Below are positions 50,559-59,039 of a DNA stretch of 64,000 nt, one piece after another; position 1 is the first letter of the stretch; each line of letters starts with the position of its first letter. Where the stretch lies: the NCBI GenBank assembly GCA_036509255.1, contig DATCFY010000039.1, positions 1-64,000 of the forward strand, in the 5' to 3' direction. The notes beneath the pieces were generated by a model, which saw only the letters and a list, made by a program, of their open reading frames with translations, searched no databases and was not told the origin of the DNA. This DNA comes from RYN-230 sp036509255 (GTDB lineage Bacteria > Actinomycetota > Actinomycetes > Streptosporangiales > Streptosporangiaceae). The position numbers were made by a program, and so were the translations under genes.

Positions 50559-52829
50559 CTAGCTGACCGCGCCCCCCAGGCTGGCCGGTCCGGTCCAGGC
50601 TCCCCCGCTGTAGCGGGCGCGCCAGAGATGATTACCGGCGCCTTTCCAGAACACATCGATCACGCCACTGGGCTGGGCAGCGGCGAATGGCGCGCCGCCG
50701 AGGACGCCCATTCCCAGCGGGGCCGCCGTCTGCCAGCTACTGCCCTGGCTGGCCGACCACCAGAGCTTGCCGTCGGTGCCCTTCCAGAAAACGTCCGCTC
50801 CCTGGCCGGGCCCGCTGACCGCCACCGGGCCCGCGGACACGCCCCCGGTCAGCTCGGTGGCCTTGCTCCAGCCTGAGCCGGGCGTATACGTGACATGCCA
50901 CACGCCCCTGTGGGATTTGGCGGCCCAGAAGACGTCCACGACCCCGTTCGGCAGGCCGGTGACCGCGGGCGCACTGCCCAGCTTGCCCATGCCCTGGTCG
51001 ACCGGCTTGCCCCAGGACCGGCCCGAGCTGCGGATCTCCCAGAGGTGGCCGTTGGTGCCCTTCCAGGCCACGGTGAGCACGCCGTGGCCGGACACCGCCG
51101 GGGACGGGGCCGAGGCCAGGTGGCCGCCCAGGCTCTGGGGCCTGCTCCAGCCGGCCGCCGGCCGGTACCTGGCGTGCCACAGGTGGTTGTCCGAGGATCC
51201 GCGCCAGAACACGTCCATCTGGCCGTTGGCCTGGCCTACCGCGACCGGCCTGCCGCCCAGGACGCCCATGTTGAGCTGCCGCAGCCTGGACCAGTTCGCC
51301 GCCGGGGCGAAAGAGGCCTCCCGCAGGTGGCCGTTCGTGTCCTTGGCGAACACCGCCACATCGCCCGGTACCGAGGCGACCGCGGACGGCTGGGCGGCCA
51401 GCGGCCCGCCCATCTTGACCGGGCCGTGCCAGCCGCTGCCGGGCGAGTACCAGTCATGCCACAGCTTGCCGTCTGCTCCCCTGAAGAACGCGTCTACGTC
51501 CCCCGCGGACTGGGCGGTCGCCTGGGATGCCTGCGGCGACCCGCCGGTTATGGCCGTCACCCCGTGCTGGACGTCGAGGTAGTCCTTGTCGATGTTGATC
51601 GTGTCACCGCCGTAGGTGGCGTTCTGGCCGCCTTCGTACTGGTGGACGCGCTGGTGGCTGGCCCAGTCGGCGCCCGGCAGGATGGGGTCGCTGGTGTTCG
51701 CGGCGCCATTCCACAGGGCGTCGTAGATCACGTCAGGCATGGTGTCGGCCGGGTTGGCGTAGTTGTTGACCAGGGCCTGGATGCCGGACAGCGAGTTGCT
51801 GTACACGCCGGATGAGTACCCGAGGGTGTGCAATTCCCTGGTCCACGAGGTCAGGAAGCGCAACACCCGCCCGTTCAGCGTGGCGGAGTAAGCCTCCATG
51901 TCGTAGTACAGCGGAGTGCCCGGGCCGAAACCCAGCAGCCGGGCCTGGGCGGCCGCGTCCTGGGCTGCGTTGACCGCCTGGCTGACCACGCCGTGGAGTT
52001 CACCCAAGCTCGCCTGCGGGCCGACGTAGATGGGCATGAAGTGCCATCCGGAGCTCTGCTGCTGGCTCAGCCAGGACGCGGTCAGGTTGGGCTGGGCGCA
52101 GGCCCGGTCCGAGCCGCCGATGTAGATGCCCACTGCCCGGTACGGGGAAGACCGCAGCCAGGTCTGCATCGTCGCGACGCTGGGGGCGGTACAGGCGTCG
52201 AAGCCCTTCCCGGTGAAATCGGTGGCGTCGGCCGGCAGCACCGCGCGGCCCGCGATCCGGGCGGGCCCGTTGCCGGGGACCTCGGGGGGCGACGTGCCGG
52301 CGGGCGTGCCCCGTACCGGGACCCGGAGTGACGCACCGGCCAGGATGTGGCTGATCAGGGCCCGGTCGGTGGAGTAGGTCGCAGTGACCGTGATCCGCCT
52401 GGTGGTCACCGTGATCAGGCGATCCACCGGGTACATCGCCGCGGCCGTGGCGTGGGCGGTAGCCGGCTGGACGAGCAGCGCTTCCGTGGTCCCGACGAGC
52501 GTGCTCGGGCAGTCCTGGCTGCGTCCGGGCACGCCCAGGTAGAGCACGTGACGGTCAAAACGGACGCAGGTGCGCGGGTGCGCGGCCAGGCGGATCACCC
52601 CCCAGGTGCGCGGGATGGTGAACGTGTAGCCCTGGTACGTCACCCGCTGGGACTTGGGCCGGAGCTGGGACGCGAGCTGAGACCTGGGCTGGGCCGGAGC
52701 GTGCGCGACGCCCGCGCTGGCGCTCACCGCGGGCCCCCCTACGCTGGCGAGCAGCAGGCCGAAGGCCCACCAGGCCGGGGCTAGCGCACGGCGGCGCTTG
52801 CCTTTTCGGGCATACCTATTGAAATGCAT
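50559..52829 (-). CDS. secreted DUF1906 (glycoside-hydrolase-like) protein with seven-repeat beta-propeller
   Basis: 756 residues from ATG 52829 (GGGGGGA upstream). A signal peptide (KGKRRRALAPAWWAFGLLL to about residue 44) precedes a 150-residue unknown region, then a DUF1906 domain (about 195-420: TGKGFDACTAPSVATMQTWL, YIGGSDRACAQPNLTASWL, YYDMEAY), related to Rv2525c and GH25-like TIM barrels. The C-terminal 320 residues hold seven repeats of the pattern DVFWKGxxxxLWHxxYxPxxGWSxPxxLGG, matching a PLL-type propeller that binds glycans. It probably acts on or binds the cell wall or external sugars; catalysis is unproven. Confidence 0.87.
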   Translation of the reverse strand: MHFNRYARKGKRRRALAPAWWAFGLLLASVGGPAVSASAGVAHAPAQPRSQLASQLRPKSQRVTYQGYTFTIPRTWGVIRLAAHPRTCVRFDRHVLYLGVPGRSQDCPSTLVGTTEALLVQPATAHATAAAMYPVDRLITVTTRRITVTATYSTDRALISHILAGASLRVPVRGTPAGTSPPEVPGNGPARIAGRAVLPADATDFTGKGFDACTAPSVATMQTWLRSSPYRAVGIYIGGSDRACAQPNLTASWLSQQQSSGWHFMPIYVGPQASLGELHGVVSQAVNAAQDAAAQARLLGFGPGTPLYYDMEAYSATLNGRVLRFLTSWTRELHTLGYSSGVYSNSLSGIQALVNNYANPADTMPDVIYDALWNGAANTSDPILPGADWASHQRVHQYEGGQNATYGGDTINIDKDYLDVQHGVTAITGGSPQASQATAQSAGDVDAFFRGADGKLWHDWYSPGSGWHGPVKMGGPLAAQPSAVASVPGDVAVFAKDTNGHLREASFAPAANWSRLRQLNMGVLGGRPVAVGQANGQMDVFWRGSSDNHLWHARYRPAAGWSRPQSLGGHLASAPSPAVSGHGVLTVAWKGTNGHLWEIRSSGRSWGKPVDQGMGKLGSAPAVTGLPNGVVDVFWAAKSHRGVWHVTYTPGSGWSKATELTGGVSAGPVAVSGPGQGADVFWKGTDGKLWWSASQGSSWQTAAPLGMGVLGGAPFAAAQPSGVIDVFWKGAGNHLWRARYSGGAWTGPASLGGAVS

Positions 52830-53064
52830 GATGAATCCCCCCCGGGCAAGCCGCATTCACCCCTTATTTCCGGCGTTCCGCAATTTTCCTGCCCCCTGCG
52901 GCGCCAGATGGTGATTCACGGCTACTCTTCATCTACAGGATGGGAGCCTAAAGGGCTGAGTTCCCCCATGACTAGAGTGCCCCCTTGGGGCCGGTCATAT
53001 TCCGCAAGAGCGGCTCGCCGAAGCTATCGCGGAAATAGCGGCAAGAAATGATTCAGCCGGACAA

Positions 53065-56000
53065 CTAGTCAGAATTGGTGATACCGGCGGGCAGCCCGCC
53101 GGAACTGCCCGGGCTGGCGTGCCACAGCTTGCGGGGCGCACTTTTCAGGGCCGGGCCGGGGGATCCGGTCTCGGCGTACGGGGACAGCACGAAGCCATTG
53201 GGATAGATGATCTTCTCGCCCTCCTCGGGGGCTGGCCGCCCGCCCGGCCCACCGACTTGGGCGGGGCTGCCCTGGGCTGTGCCGCCCTGGGCCGAGCTGC
53301 CCTGGGCCGGGACATCACCCGCCGCCATGGCCGCGCGTACCGCCTCGATGCCGCCCGCCGCCCGGATCTCCTCCAGTGCGGCCAGGTCCCAGCACTCCTC
53401 TCCGTTGATCGACACCGACCCGCCGGTCCGGCGCACCCGGCCGCGCACCACGAGCAGCCAGGACCCGAACACCCGGGCTGCGCACCGCGGCTGGACGGAC
53501 TCGAAGAACGCCAGGTCCACCGGGCCGGTCGCGTCATCGAGGGTGGCGAAGATGATCCTCATCCCGGACCGGATAGCGGGGGTCTGCGTGGCGATCTTCA
53601 CCCCGGCCACCAGGATCCGCGACCCGGCCCGGCAGCGGTACAGGCCGGCGGAGCGCACCACGCTCAGCTGGCCGAGCAGGTCCTCGTAGAAGCTCACCAC
53701 GTGCTGGCTCAGGTCGATGCCGAGGATCTCCAGCTCGGTCTCGACGCGCTCGGCCGGAGTCAGTTCCCGCAGTTCACCGGCAGGAACAAGTTCCGCGAAG
53801 CCGTCCCCGTCCGCCCCCAGGTCCAGCAGCGCCTGCCCCCCTCCCACGGAACCCCCGTCCCCCTCCGGCCGGCCGCCCTCGGCCGGTCGTTCAGCCGGCA
53901 TTTCACGCGGGACGTGCGCGGTGGCGTCCGATTTATGGGGATTTGCGGGCACGGTGCGCGTGAAAAGTCGCGAGGGCGGCCTCGGACCGCGGCGGGAGGA
54001 GGTACCGCGGCGGTCGAGGACGCCGACCCGGGCCAGGAGGTCGCGCCGGGATGGGGGGCGTCCCGCCGCTCCCGGGTCCCCCGCTCCCGGGACGGCTGCT
54101 TCCGGGACGGCTGCTCCCGGGACGGCTGCTCCCGGGACGGGCTCCGCGGGGATGCCGTAGAGCGAGTCCAGGGCGCCCACCAGGACCAGCCGCTCGGCGA
54201 CCGGGCGGGACACGGCCGCCCGCTCCCACAGGTCCCGCAGGGACATATAGGGCTGGCCCGCGACGATCCTGGCCACCTCGGCCTCACTGATCCCCTTGAC
54301 CTCGCGCAGTCCCGGCCGCAGCCCCTCCCCGGGTAGCTGGGCCACCCGTTCCACGCACCAGGCCCCGGCGGAGGCGTTCACGTCCACCGGCAGGATCGGG
54401 ATCCCGGCCAGCCGGGCGTCCCCGACGATCACCCGCTTGGGGTACATCCCCGGGTCGTGGGTGAGCACCCCCGCGTAGAACGCGGCCGGGTAGTGCCGTT
54501 TCAGCCAGGCCGACTGGTACGTCGGTATCGCGAACGCCGCCGCGTGCGCCTTGCAGAAGCCGAATCCGCCGAACGACTCGAGGACCTCCCAGACCCGCAC
54601 CACCGTCGCGGCGTCGTAACCCCGGTCGCGGGCCGCTTCGCGGAACCACTCCCCCGCGCTGGCCCGGGACCGGTCGTCGGAGAGCATGCGCCGGACCCGC
54701 TCGGCCTCGGAGAGCCCGCAGCCGGTCATGGCGTGGATGATCCGCAGCACCTGCTCGTGGAAGATGACCACCCCGCCGGTCTCGGCGAGGGAGGCAGCCA
54801 GGTCCTCGTGCGGATAAGAGGGCACCCGGCGGCCGTGCCGCGTCTCCAGGTAGGGCGTGACCATGTCGGAGTTGACCGGGCCGGGGCGGAACAGCGAGAT
54901 GTCCACGATCAGGTCGTCGATGGTGCGGGGCAGGAGCTTGGCCACCAGTTCGCGCTGGCCGGGTGACTCGATCTGGAAGCAGCCGAGGGTGCGCGCGCTG
55001 CGGATCATCTCGAACGTGGGCTCGTCGGCACGGCCGACGGCTTCGAGGTCCACCTGCTCGCCCCGGGTCCGGCCGATCTCGGTCAGCGTGTACGCCATCG
55101 CCGACTGCATGCGCACGCCGAGCACATCCAGCTTGATCAGGCCCGCGGTCTCGACATCGTCCTTGTCGAACTGGCTCAGCGGCAGCCCCTCGAAGCTCTG
55201 CTCCACCGGGGTCCGGTCCAGCAGGGATGTGTCGGAGAGCACCACGCCGCACGGGTGCATCGCCACGTGCCGGGGCAGCCCGTCGAGCCGTTCGGCCAGC
55301 TGGAACACCGCGGTGAGCTGGGGGATGGCCAGTCCGCTGGATCGTAGTTCGGGCAGCTCGGTGAGGGCGCCGGAGATCCGGCCCGCCCGGATGTGCGGGA
55401 AGGCCTTGGCTACCGCGTCGATCTCGTGCGGCGGCAGCCCGAGCGAGGCCGCGACGTCCCTGATCGCGCTGCGCGCCCGGTACGTCTCCATCATCGACAC
55501 GCAGGCGACCCGCTGCTCACTGTAGGAGTCCACGATCGCCCGGTAGGCCTCGATCCGGCGCGCCGACTCCACGTCCAGGTCTATGTCGGGCAGGCCTTTG
55601 CGGCTCTCGGACAGGAACCGCTCCATGATCAGGTCGTAGTCGAGTGGATCGATGTCAGAGATGCCGATCAGGTAGTTGACCAGGCATCCGGCCCCTGACC
55701 CGCGGATCGAGCAGCGGATGCCCCGGCTCCTGATCAGGCTGGCGACATCGGCCACGGTGAGGAAGTACGAAGCCAGCCCGGTCTTGGCGATGATGGAGAG
55801 TTCGTGGTCCAGCCGCTGGGCCGCCCGGCGCCGCAGCCGGCGCTGGCCCCGGATCCGGCCCACCCCCGGGTACCGGCGCCGCAGCCCCTCCGCACACCTC
55901 ATCCGCAGCGTGACCAGCGGCGCGCCGCCAGTGGTCTCCGGCATGAACCTGCCTCCCAGGCCCAGATCACGCTGGGGGTCGAGAGTGCACCGCTCGGCCA

Positions 56001-56880
56001 GCACCGCGGTCGCGTGGAGCAGTTGCGTCATCGCGGAGTCCCCGGGGGCCCCGTCACCCGGGACACCATCGCCGGGGTCGCCGCAGATCCGCGCCGCGAT
56101 CGCGGCCATCTCCGCACCGCTGGCGAGGTAGGCCCGGGCGTTGCGCCGGGCCAGGTGGCGTTCGCTCAGCGGGGCCAGCTGCCGGGCCGCGTCGAGAACC
56201 TGGGCCACGGCGGCGTCGGGCGGGTCGAGGTAGCGGACCGCGTTGCTGAGCACGGCGGTGACCCCCGTCTCGCGGGCGAGCCGCAGCATCCGGGCGGCGC
56301 GGTGGGTACTCCCCCGGGTGCGGTGATCGGTGATCTCGATGACCACTTCGCCGTGCTCCCGCCACCGGGCCAGGGCGGCCGCGGCGAGGTCCGGCCGCCG
56401 GGCGGAGATCGCCCGGCCGACGTCGCTGCCGGGGCCGAGCAGGATGATGAGGCCCTCGGCGTGCTCGGCGACCAGGGCCGGGGTGATCACCGGGGCCCCG
56501 CGCGCGCCCGCCTGATGCGCCGCGCTGACCAGCCGGCACAGCGATGCCCACCCCTGGCGGCCCGAGGCCAGCAGGGTCACCCGGGCGGCATCCTCGCTGC
56601 GCAGCCGGGCCGGGGCCGCGGAGTTCAGTATCCGGGTCGGCGCGTCACCGGCCGGGCCCGCCAGGGCGAGATCAGCGCCGAGGATCGTGGCGATGCCCGC
56701 CTCGGCGCAGGCCACCGCGTGCTTGACCGCCCCGTACAGCCCGTCACGGTCAGTCAGCGCCAGCGCGCGCATCCCGTGCTGGGCGGCCCGGGCGACCAGG
56801 GCGGCCGGGGCGGCGACCCCGTACCGCAGTGAGTAGGCCGACGCAACGTGCAGGTGCACGAAGTCGGCCGCCCAGCTCAC
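53065..56880 (-). CDS. dnaE2: error-prone DNA polymerase III alpha subunit (DnaE2)
   Basis: 1271 residues if GTG 56880 is used (it overlaps the upstream stop as GTGA); ATG 56895 would add five. N-terminal PHP domain (FVHLHVASAYSLRYGVAAPA), polymerase core with LPDIDLDVESARRIEAYRAI and PGQRELVAKLLPRTIDDLIV, helix-hairpin-helix and C-terminal OB-fold. A Pro/Ala insertion (VPGAA repeats) sits between the HhH and OB parts. DnaE2 makes damage-induced, mutagenic lesion bypass. It follows a DUF6504 gene under a LexA-type box. Its usual partners ImuA' and ImuB are not in the window. Confidence 0.95.
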   Translation of the reverse strand: MSWAADFVHLHVASAYSLRYGVAAPAALVARAAQHGMRALALTDRDGLYGAVKHAVACAEAGIATILGADLALAGPAGDAPTRILNSAAPARLRSEDAARVTLLASGRQGWASLCRLVSAAHQAGARGAPVITPALVAEHAEGLIILLGPGSDVGRAISARRPDLAAAALARWREHGEVVIEITDHRTRGSTHRAARMLRLARETGVTAVLSNAVRYLDPPDAAVAQVLDAARQLAPLSERHLARRNARAYLASGAEMAAIAARICGDPGDGVPGDGAPGDSAMTQLLHATAVLAERCTLDPQRDLGLGGRFMPETTGGAPLVTLRMRCAEGLRRRYPGVGRIRGQRRLRRRAAQRLDHELSIIAKTGLASYFLTVADVASLIRSRGIRCSIRGSGAGCLVNYLIGISDIDPLDYDLIMERFLSESRKGLPDIDLDVESARRIEAYRAIVDSYSEQRVACVSMMETYRARSAIRDVAASLGLPPHEIDAVAKAFPHIRAGRISGALTELPELRSSGLAIPQLTAVFQLAERLDGLPRHVAMHPCGVVLSDTSLLDRTPVEQSFEGLPLSQFDKDDVETAGLIKLDVLGVRMQSAMAYTLTEIGRTRGEQVDLEAVGRADEPTFEMIRSARTLGCFQIESPGQRELVAKLLPRTIDDLIVDISLFRPGPVNSDMVTPYLETRHGRRVPSYPHEDLAASLAETGGVVIFHEQVLRIIHAMTGCGLSEAERVRRMLSDDRSRASAGEWFREAARDRGYDAATVVRVWEVLESFGGFGFCKAHAAAFAIPTYQSAWLKRHYPAAFYAGVLTHDPGMYPKRVIVGDARLAGIPILPVDVNASAGAWCVERVAQLPGEGLRPGLREVKGISEAEVARIVAGQPYMSLRDLWERAAVSRPVAERLVLVGALDSLYGIPAEPVPGAAVPGAAVPEAAVPGAGDPGAAGRPPSRRDLLARVGVLDRRGTSSRRGPRPPSRLFTRTVPANPHKSDATAHVPREMPAERPAEGGRPEGDGGSVGGGQALLDLGADGDGFAELVPAGELRELTPAERVETELEILGIDLSQHVVSFYEDLLGQLSVVRSAGLYRCRAGSRILVAGVKIATQTPAIRSGMRIIFATLDDATGPVDLAFFESVQPRCAARVFGSWLLVVRGRVRRTGGSVSINGEECWDLAALEEIRAAGGIEAVRAAMAAGDVPAQGSSAQGGTAQGSPAQVGGPGGRPAPEEGEKIIYPNGFVLSPYAETGSPGPALKSAPRKLWHASPGSSGGLPAGITNSD
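54086..54141 (-). repeat. 15-bp tandem repeat inside dnaE2
   Basis: About 3.7 copies of cccgggacggctgct, one base changed in the second copy. In frame it encodes repeated AVPGA/AVPEA units. Copy number changes would stay in frame. Confidence 0.85.
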
Positions 56881-57167
56881 CCCGTTAAATCCCATACCCG
56901 GGCCAGCATCCACTGGCCGGTCGCGACGTCATGGCGCAATTCGTAGGTGCCCGCCCGGGCGCTGCGTCCGGGCGACGCCTCGATCCGCCAGAACTCGCGC
57001 TCGGCCGGGGTGTCCAGGTCCGGGTTCTGCTGCTTCCACCACTCACGGCTGATCACCCAGTGGTCCAGCACCCCGAGTACCGTGTACAGCCTTCCCCGCC
57101 ACACGAACCTGGTCGGCCTGCCGCCGGAGACTCCGACGTCCACCGGCTCCGCATACGTCCTGCTCAC
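56877..57167 (-). CDS. DUF6504 protein of the dnaE2 mutasome cassette
   Basis: 96 residues from GTG 57167 (GGGAG upstream), starting SRTYAEPVDVGVSGGRPTRF. The family is a small all-beta protein with conserved Trp (WRGRLYTVLGVLDHWV, SREWWKQQ, REFWRIEA) that is found next to imuB and dnaE2 in actinobacteria. Its role is unknown; the position suggests a small accessory factor of damage-tolerant synthesis. It overlaps dnaE2 by GTGA and lies 62 bp downstream of the LexA-type box. Confidence 0.85.
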   Translation of the reverse strand: MSRTYAEPVDVGVSGGRPTRFVWRGRLYTVLGVLDHWVISREWWKQQNPDLDTPAEREFWRIEASPGRSARAGTYELRHDVATGQWMLARVWDLTG

Positions 57168-57229
57168 TGACTGCCTGCTCCCTGTTGCTCCGTTCGCCAC
57201 CCCGGGGAAGGCAGGCAGTCACTATTACA

Positions 57230-57245
57230 TCGAATATAGGTTCGA
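57230..57245 (-). promoter_or_regulatory. LexA (SOS) box
   Basis: TCGAATATAGGTTCGA matches the actinobacterial SOS consensus TCGAAC-N4-GTTCGA in 11 of 12 fixed positions. It sits in an AT-rich patch where the promoter of DUF6504-dnaE2 should be (TATATT overlaps the box, TAATAG follows). LexA bound here would block transcription until DNA damage. Confidence 0.8.
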
Positions 57246-57339
57246 AGCAAGCAGCCGGGGGTACCCCGGGCCAGCTCACCGCGCAGGCCGCCGGTACCGG
57301 CGGGGATTCCGCAGGGCCGGTTTCCGCGGCGGCGGTTCC

Positions 57340-58041
57340 TCAGGCCGGCAGCCCGGCCAGGCGGCCCTGGCAGGCCATGGCGTGCCCGAAGAACGCGGCC
57401 CGGTCGGTGATCACGTTCTCGAACTGGCCGAACAACTCGAAGCTGATCATGCCGAACAGGGCGGTCCAGCAGCCCAGGGCCGCGGCGATCACGTCCTCGG
57501 GCACCCCGGCCAGGATCGACTCCCGCAGCGCCGCCGCGTCCGCGGCGAACGACGCCGGGGGCGGCGGGCAGATCCCGGGCGGCTGGAGCGCGCCCGCCCG
57601 CCAGGCGTCACCGATGATCTTCCCGAACACCGTGGCCGCCCGGGCCGCAGGCCCGATGGTCTGCTCCGGCGCCTGGTATCCCGGCACCGGCGACCCGTAG
57701 ACCAGCGCGTACTCATGCGGGTGGGCCAGCGCCCAGTCCCGGATGCCCCGGCAGACGGCGAGCCAGCGCCCGGCGTGCTCCCCGGCCGGGCACGCCGCGT
57801 CGGCCTGCTCGGCCACCTCGCCGATCGCGTTGTAGCCGTCCACGATCAGCGCGGTCAGCAGGTCGTCCCGGCTCGGGAAGTAGCGGTAGATGGCCGAGGA
57901 GACCATGCCCATCTCCCGGGCGACCGCCCGGAGCGACAGCCCGCCGGCTCCCTCGGTGGCCAGCTGGGCCCGCGCCACGTCGGTGATCTCCCGGGTGAGC
58001 TCGGCGCGGACCCGCTCCCGGGCGGTTCGGCTCGCATTCAC
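57340..58041 (-). CDS. TetR-family transcriptional regulator
   Basis: 233 residues from GTG 58041. N-terminal HTH (TREITDVARAQLATEGAGGL, VSSAIYRYFPSRDDLLTALI) and a C-terminal ligand domain of the WHG type (RGIRDWALAHPHEYALVYGS). A TATGCT hexamer ends six bases before the GTG and no ribosome binding site is visible, so the message is probably leaderless. It lies upstream of the dnaE2 cassette in the same direction but is separated by the LexA box; its own target is not evident. Confidence 0.9.
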   Translation of the reverse strand: MNASRTARERVRAELTREITDVARAQLATEGAGGLSLRAVAREMGMVSSAIYRYFPSRDDLLTALIVDGYNAIGEVAEQADAACPAGEHAGRWLAVCRGIRDWALAHPHEYALVYGSPVPGYQAPEQTIGPAARAATVFGKIIGDAWRAGALQPPGICPPPPASFAADAAALRESILAGVPEDVIAAALGCWTALFGMISFELFGQFENVITDRAAFFGHAMACQGRLAGLPA

Positions 58042-58047
58042 CGGCCC

Positions 58048-58053
58048 AGCATA
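58048..58053 (-). promoter_or_regulatory. -10 element for probable leaderless TetR transcript
   Basis: TATGCT on the minus strand, six bases before GTG 58041. Confidence 0.4.
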
Positions 58054-58223
58054 ACAGAGCAGCGGCACGAAAAGAGAGCATCGCTCTGGATTATGCATCC
58101 GCGGGCGGTGACAAGGCCCGCCCGCCTCGGGCCCCTCCCAGAGGGTCTGCGTGAAGTCGCTCTGCGTCGGGCCGGCGCCCCCGCGCAATTCCGCAGATCC
58201 CAGACTGTAGACGGCTTAAACGG

Positions 58224-58259
58224 CAGGAAAGCCACGCTTCGTGAAGCGTGGCTTTCCTG
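58224..58259 (-). terminator. intrinsic terminator
   Basis: Perfect 17-bp arms caggaaagccacgcttc and its complement with a two-base loop, 11 bp past the stop of the small secreted protein gene. It insulates that gene from the TetR gene downstream. Confidence 0.85.
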
Positions 58260-58269
58260 GCGCCCGTGC

Positions 58270-58797
58270 TTACGGCAGCACGATGTTGATCCCCTGCACC
58301 CACGGCGCCGGGTTATCGCCCACGGTGACCCGAGCGTAGTTCCCGAACGTGGTGGGCACGAGGTAGTGCCCGGTCTTCACGTTCTTGAAGGTGAAGGTCC
58401 AGGCCGGACCAGTGGCACTGTAGGTCCACAGCTGGCTGGCGTACGCCTGGCCTCTGGCGGGCAGGGCCTCGAAGTCGAGGGACGACCCACGATTGGTGAG
58501 CACCAGGTTGGTACCCTGCAACTCGAACGCCAGCGGGTTGTAGTTGGCGTTTTTGGTGCCCAGCTCGATGAATGTCTCAGTTCCCTTGGGAGTGGAGCCG
58601 AGGACCTTCAGCTCTGGCACCGAGCCGACATGGACCTTGTTTGGTGCGGCCAGCGCCAAGCCGGCCGCTGGTGATTCGGTTACCTGGGTCTGGCGACTGC
58701 CAACCGGGGTAGTAGCCATAGCCGCCGTGCCTCCTAGGGTGGCTGCTGTGGCTGCGGCAACGGTAGTAGCCGCTATCTTGATCATCCGGGCACCCAT
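58270..58797 (-). CDS. small secreted protein of unknown function
   Basis: 175 residues from ATG 58797 with GGAGG seven bases upstream. Signal peptide: KIAATTVAAATAATLGGTAA, cleaved about AMA-TT. The mature part is beta-rich with aromatic and Asn-rich stretches (GTKNANYNPLAFELQGTNLV, LWTYSATGPAWTFTFKNVKT), reminiscent of beta-trefoil or small lectin-like folds, but I recognise no family. Base composition is less GC-rich than its neighbours. It is divergent from the expansin gene, suggesting a shared extracellular role. Confidence 0.8.
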   Translation of the reverse strand: MGARMIKIAATTVAAATAATLGGTAAMATTPVGSRQTQVTESPAAGLALAAPNKVHVGSVPELKVLGSTPKGTETFIELGTKNANYNPLAFELQGTNLVLTNRGSSLDFEALPARGQAYASQLWTYSATGPAWTFTFKNVKTGHYLVPTTFGNYARVTVGDNPAPWVQGINIVLP

Positions 58798-59026
58798 GAC
58801 CCGCCTCCTTAGTCGCCCTTCGCTGGATGGAAGGGACGCCTCTAATCCCAGGCTAGGGAAATGGCTGATTTAATCGAGAGGCGAAAGTCATCAGATGGTG
58901 CCCATTGGGCCCCCGCACCGGCGGGCGGGGTCGTTTGCGGACGGTTTAGGCCGCTGACCCTAAGCCTTAACCCCCGAAACGGTCCGGAAGTAACTGAGAG
59001 CTCCATTTCTGCTGCCGGGCGCTCTC

Positions 59027-59032
59027 TACGCT
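59027..59032 (+). promoter_or_regulatory. -10 element for probable leaderless expansin transcript
   Basis: TACGCT ends seven bases before ATG 59040, with no ribosome binding site between. Confidence 0.35.
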
Positions 59033-59039
59033 CGCCGAC

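Noticed and set aside
54086..54141. Tandem repeats in dnaE2 as a possible CRISPR array
   Set aside because: Units are 15 bp, contiguous without spacers, and in frame within a coding region.
58798..59039. Possible cyclic di-AMP riboswitch upstream of the secreted proteins
   Set aside because: Such elements precede wall-lytic genes in actinobacteria, but no conserved core could be recognised here.
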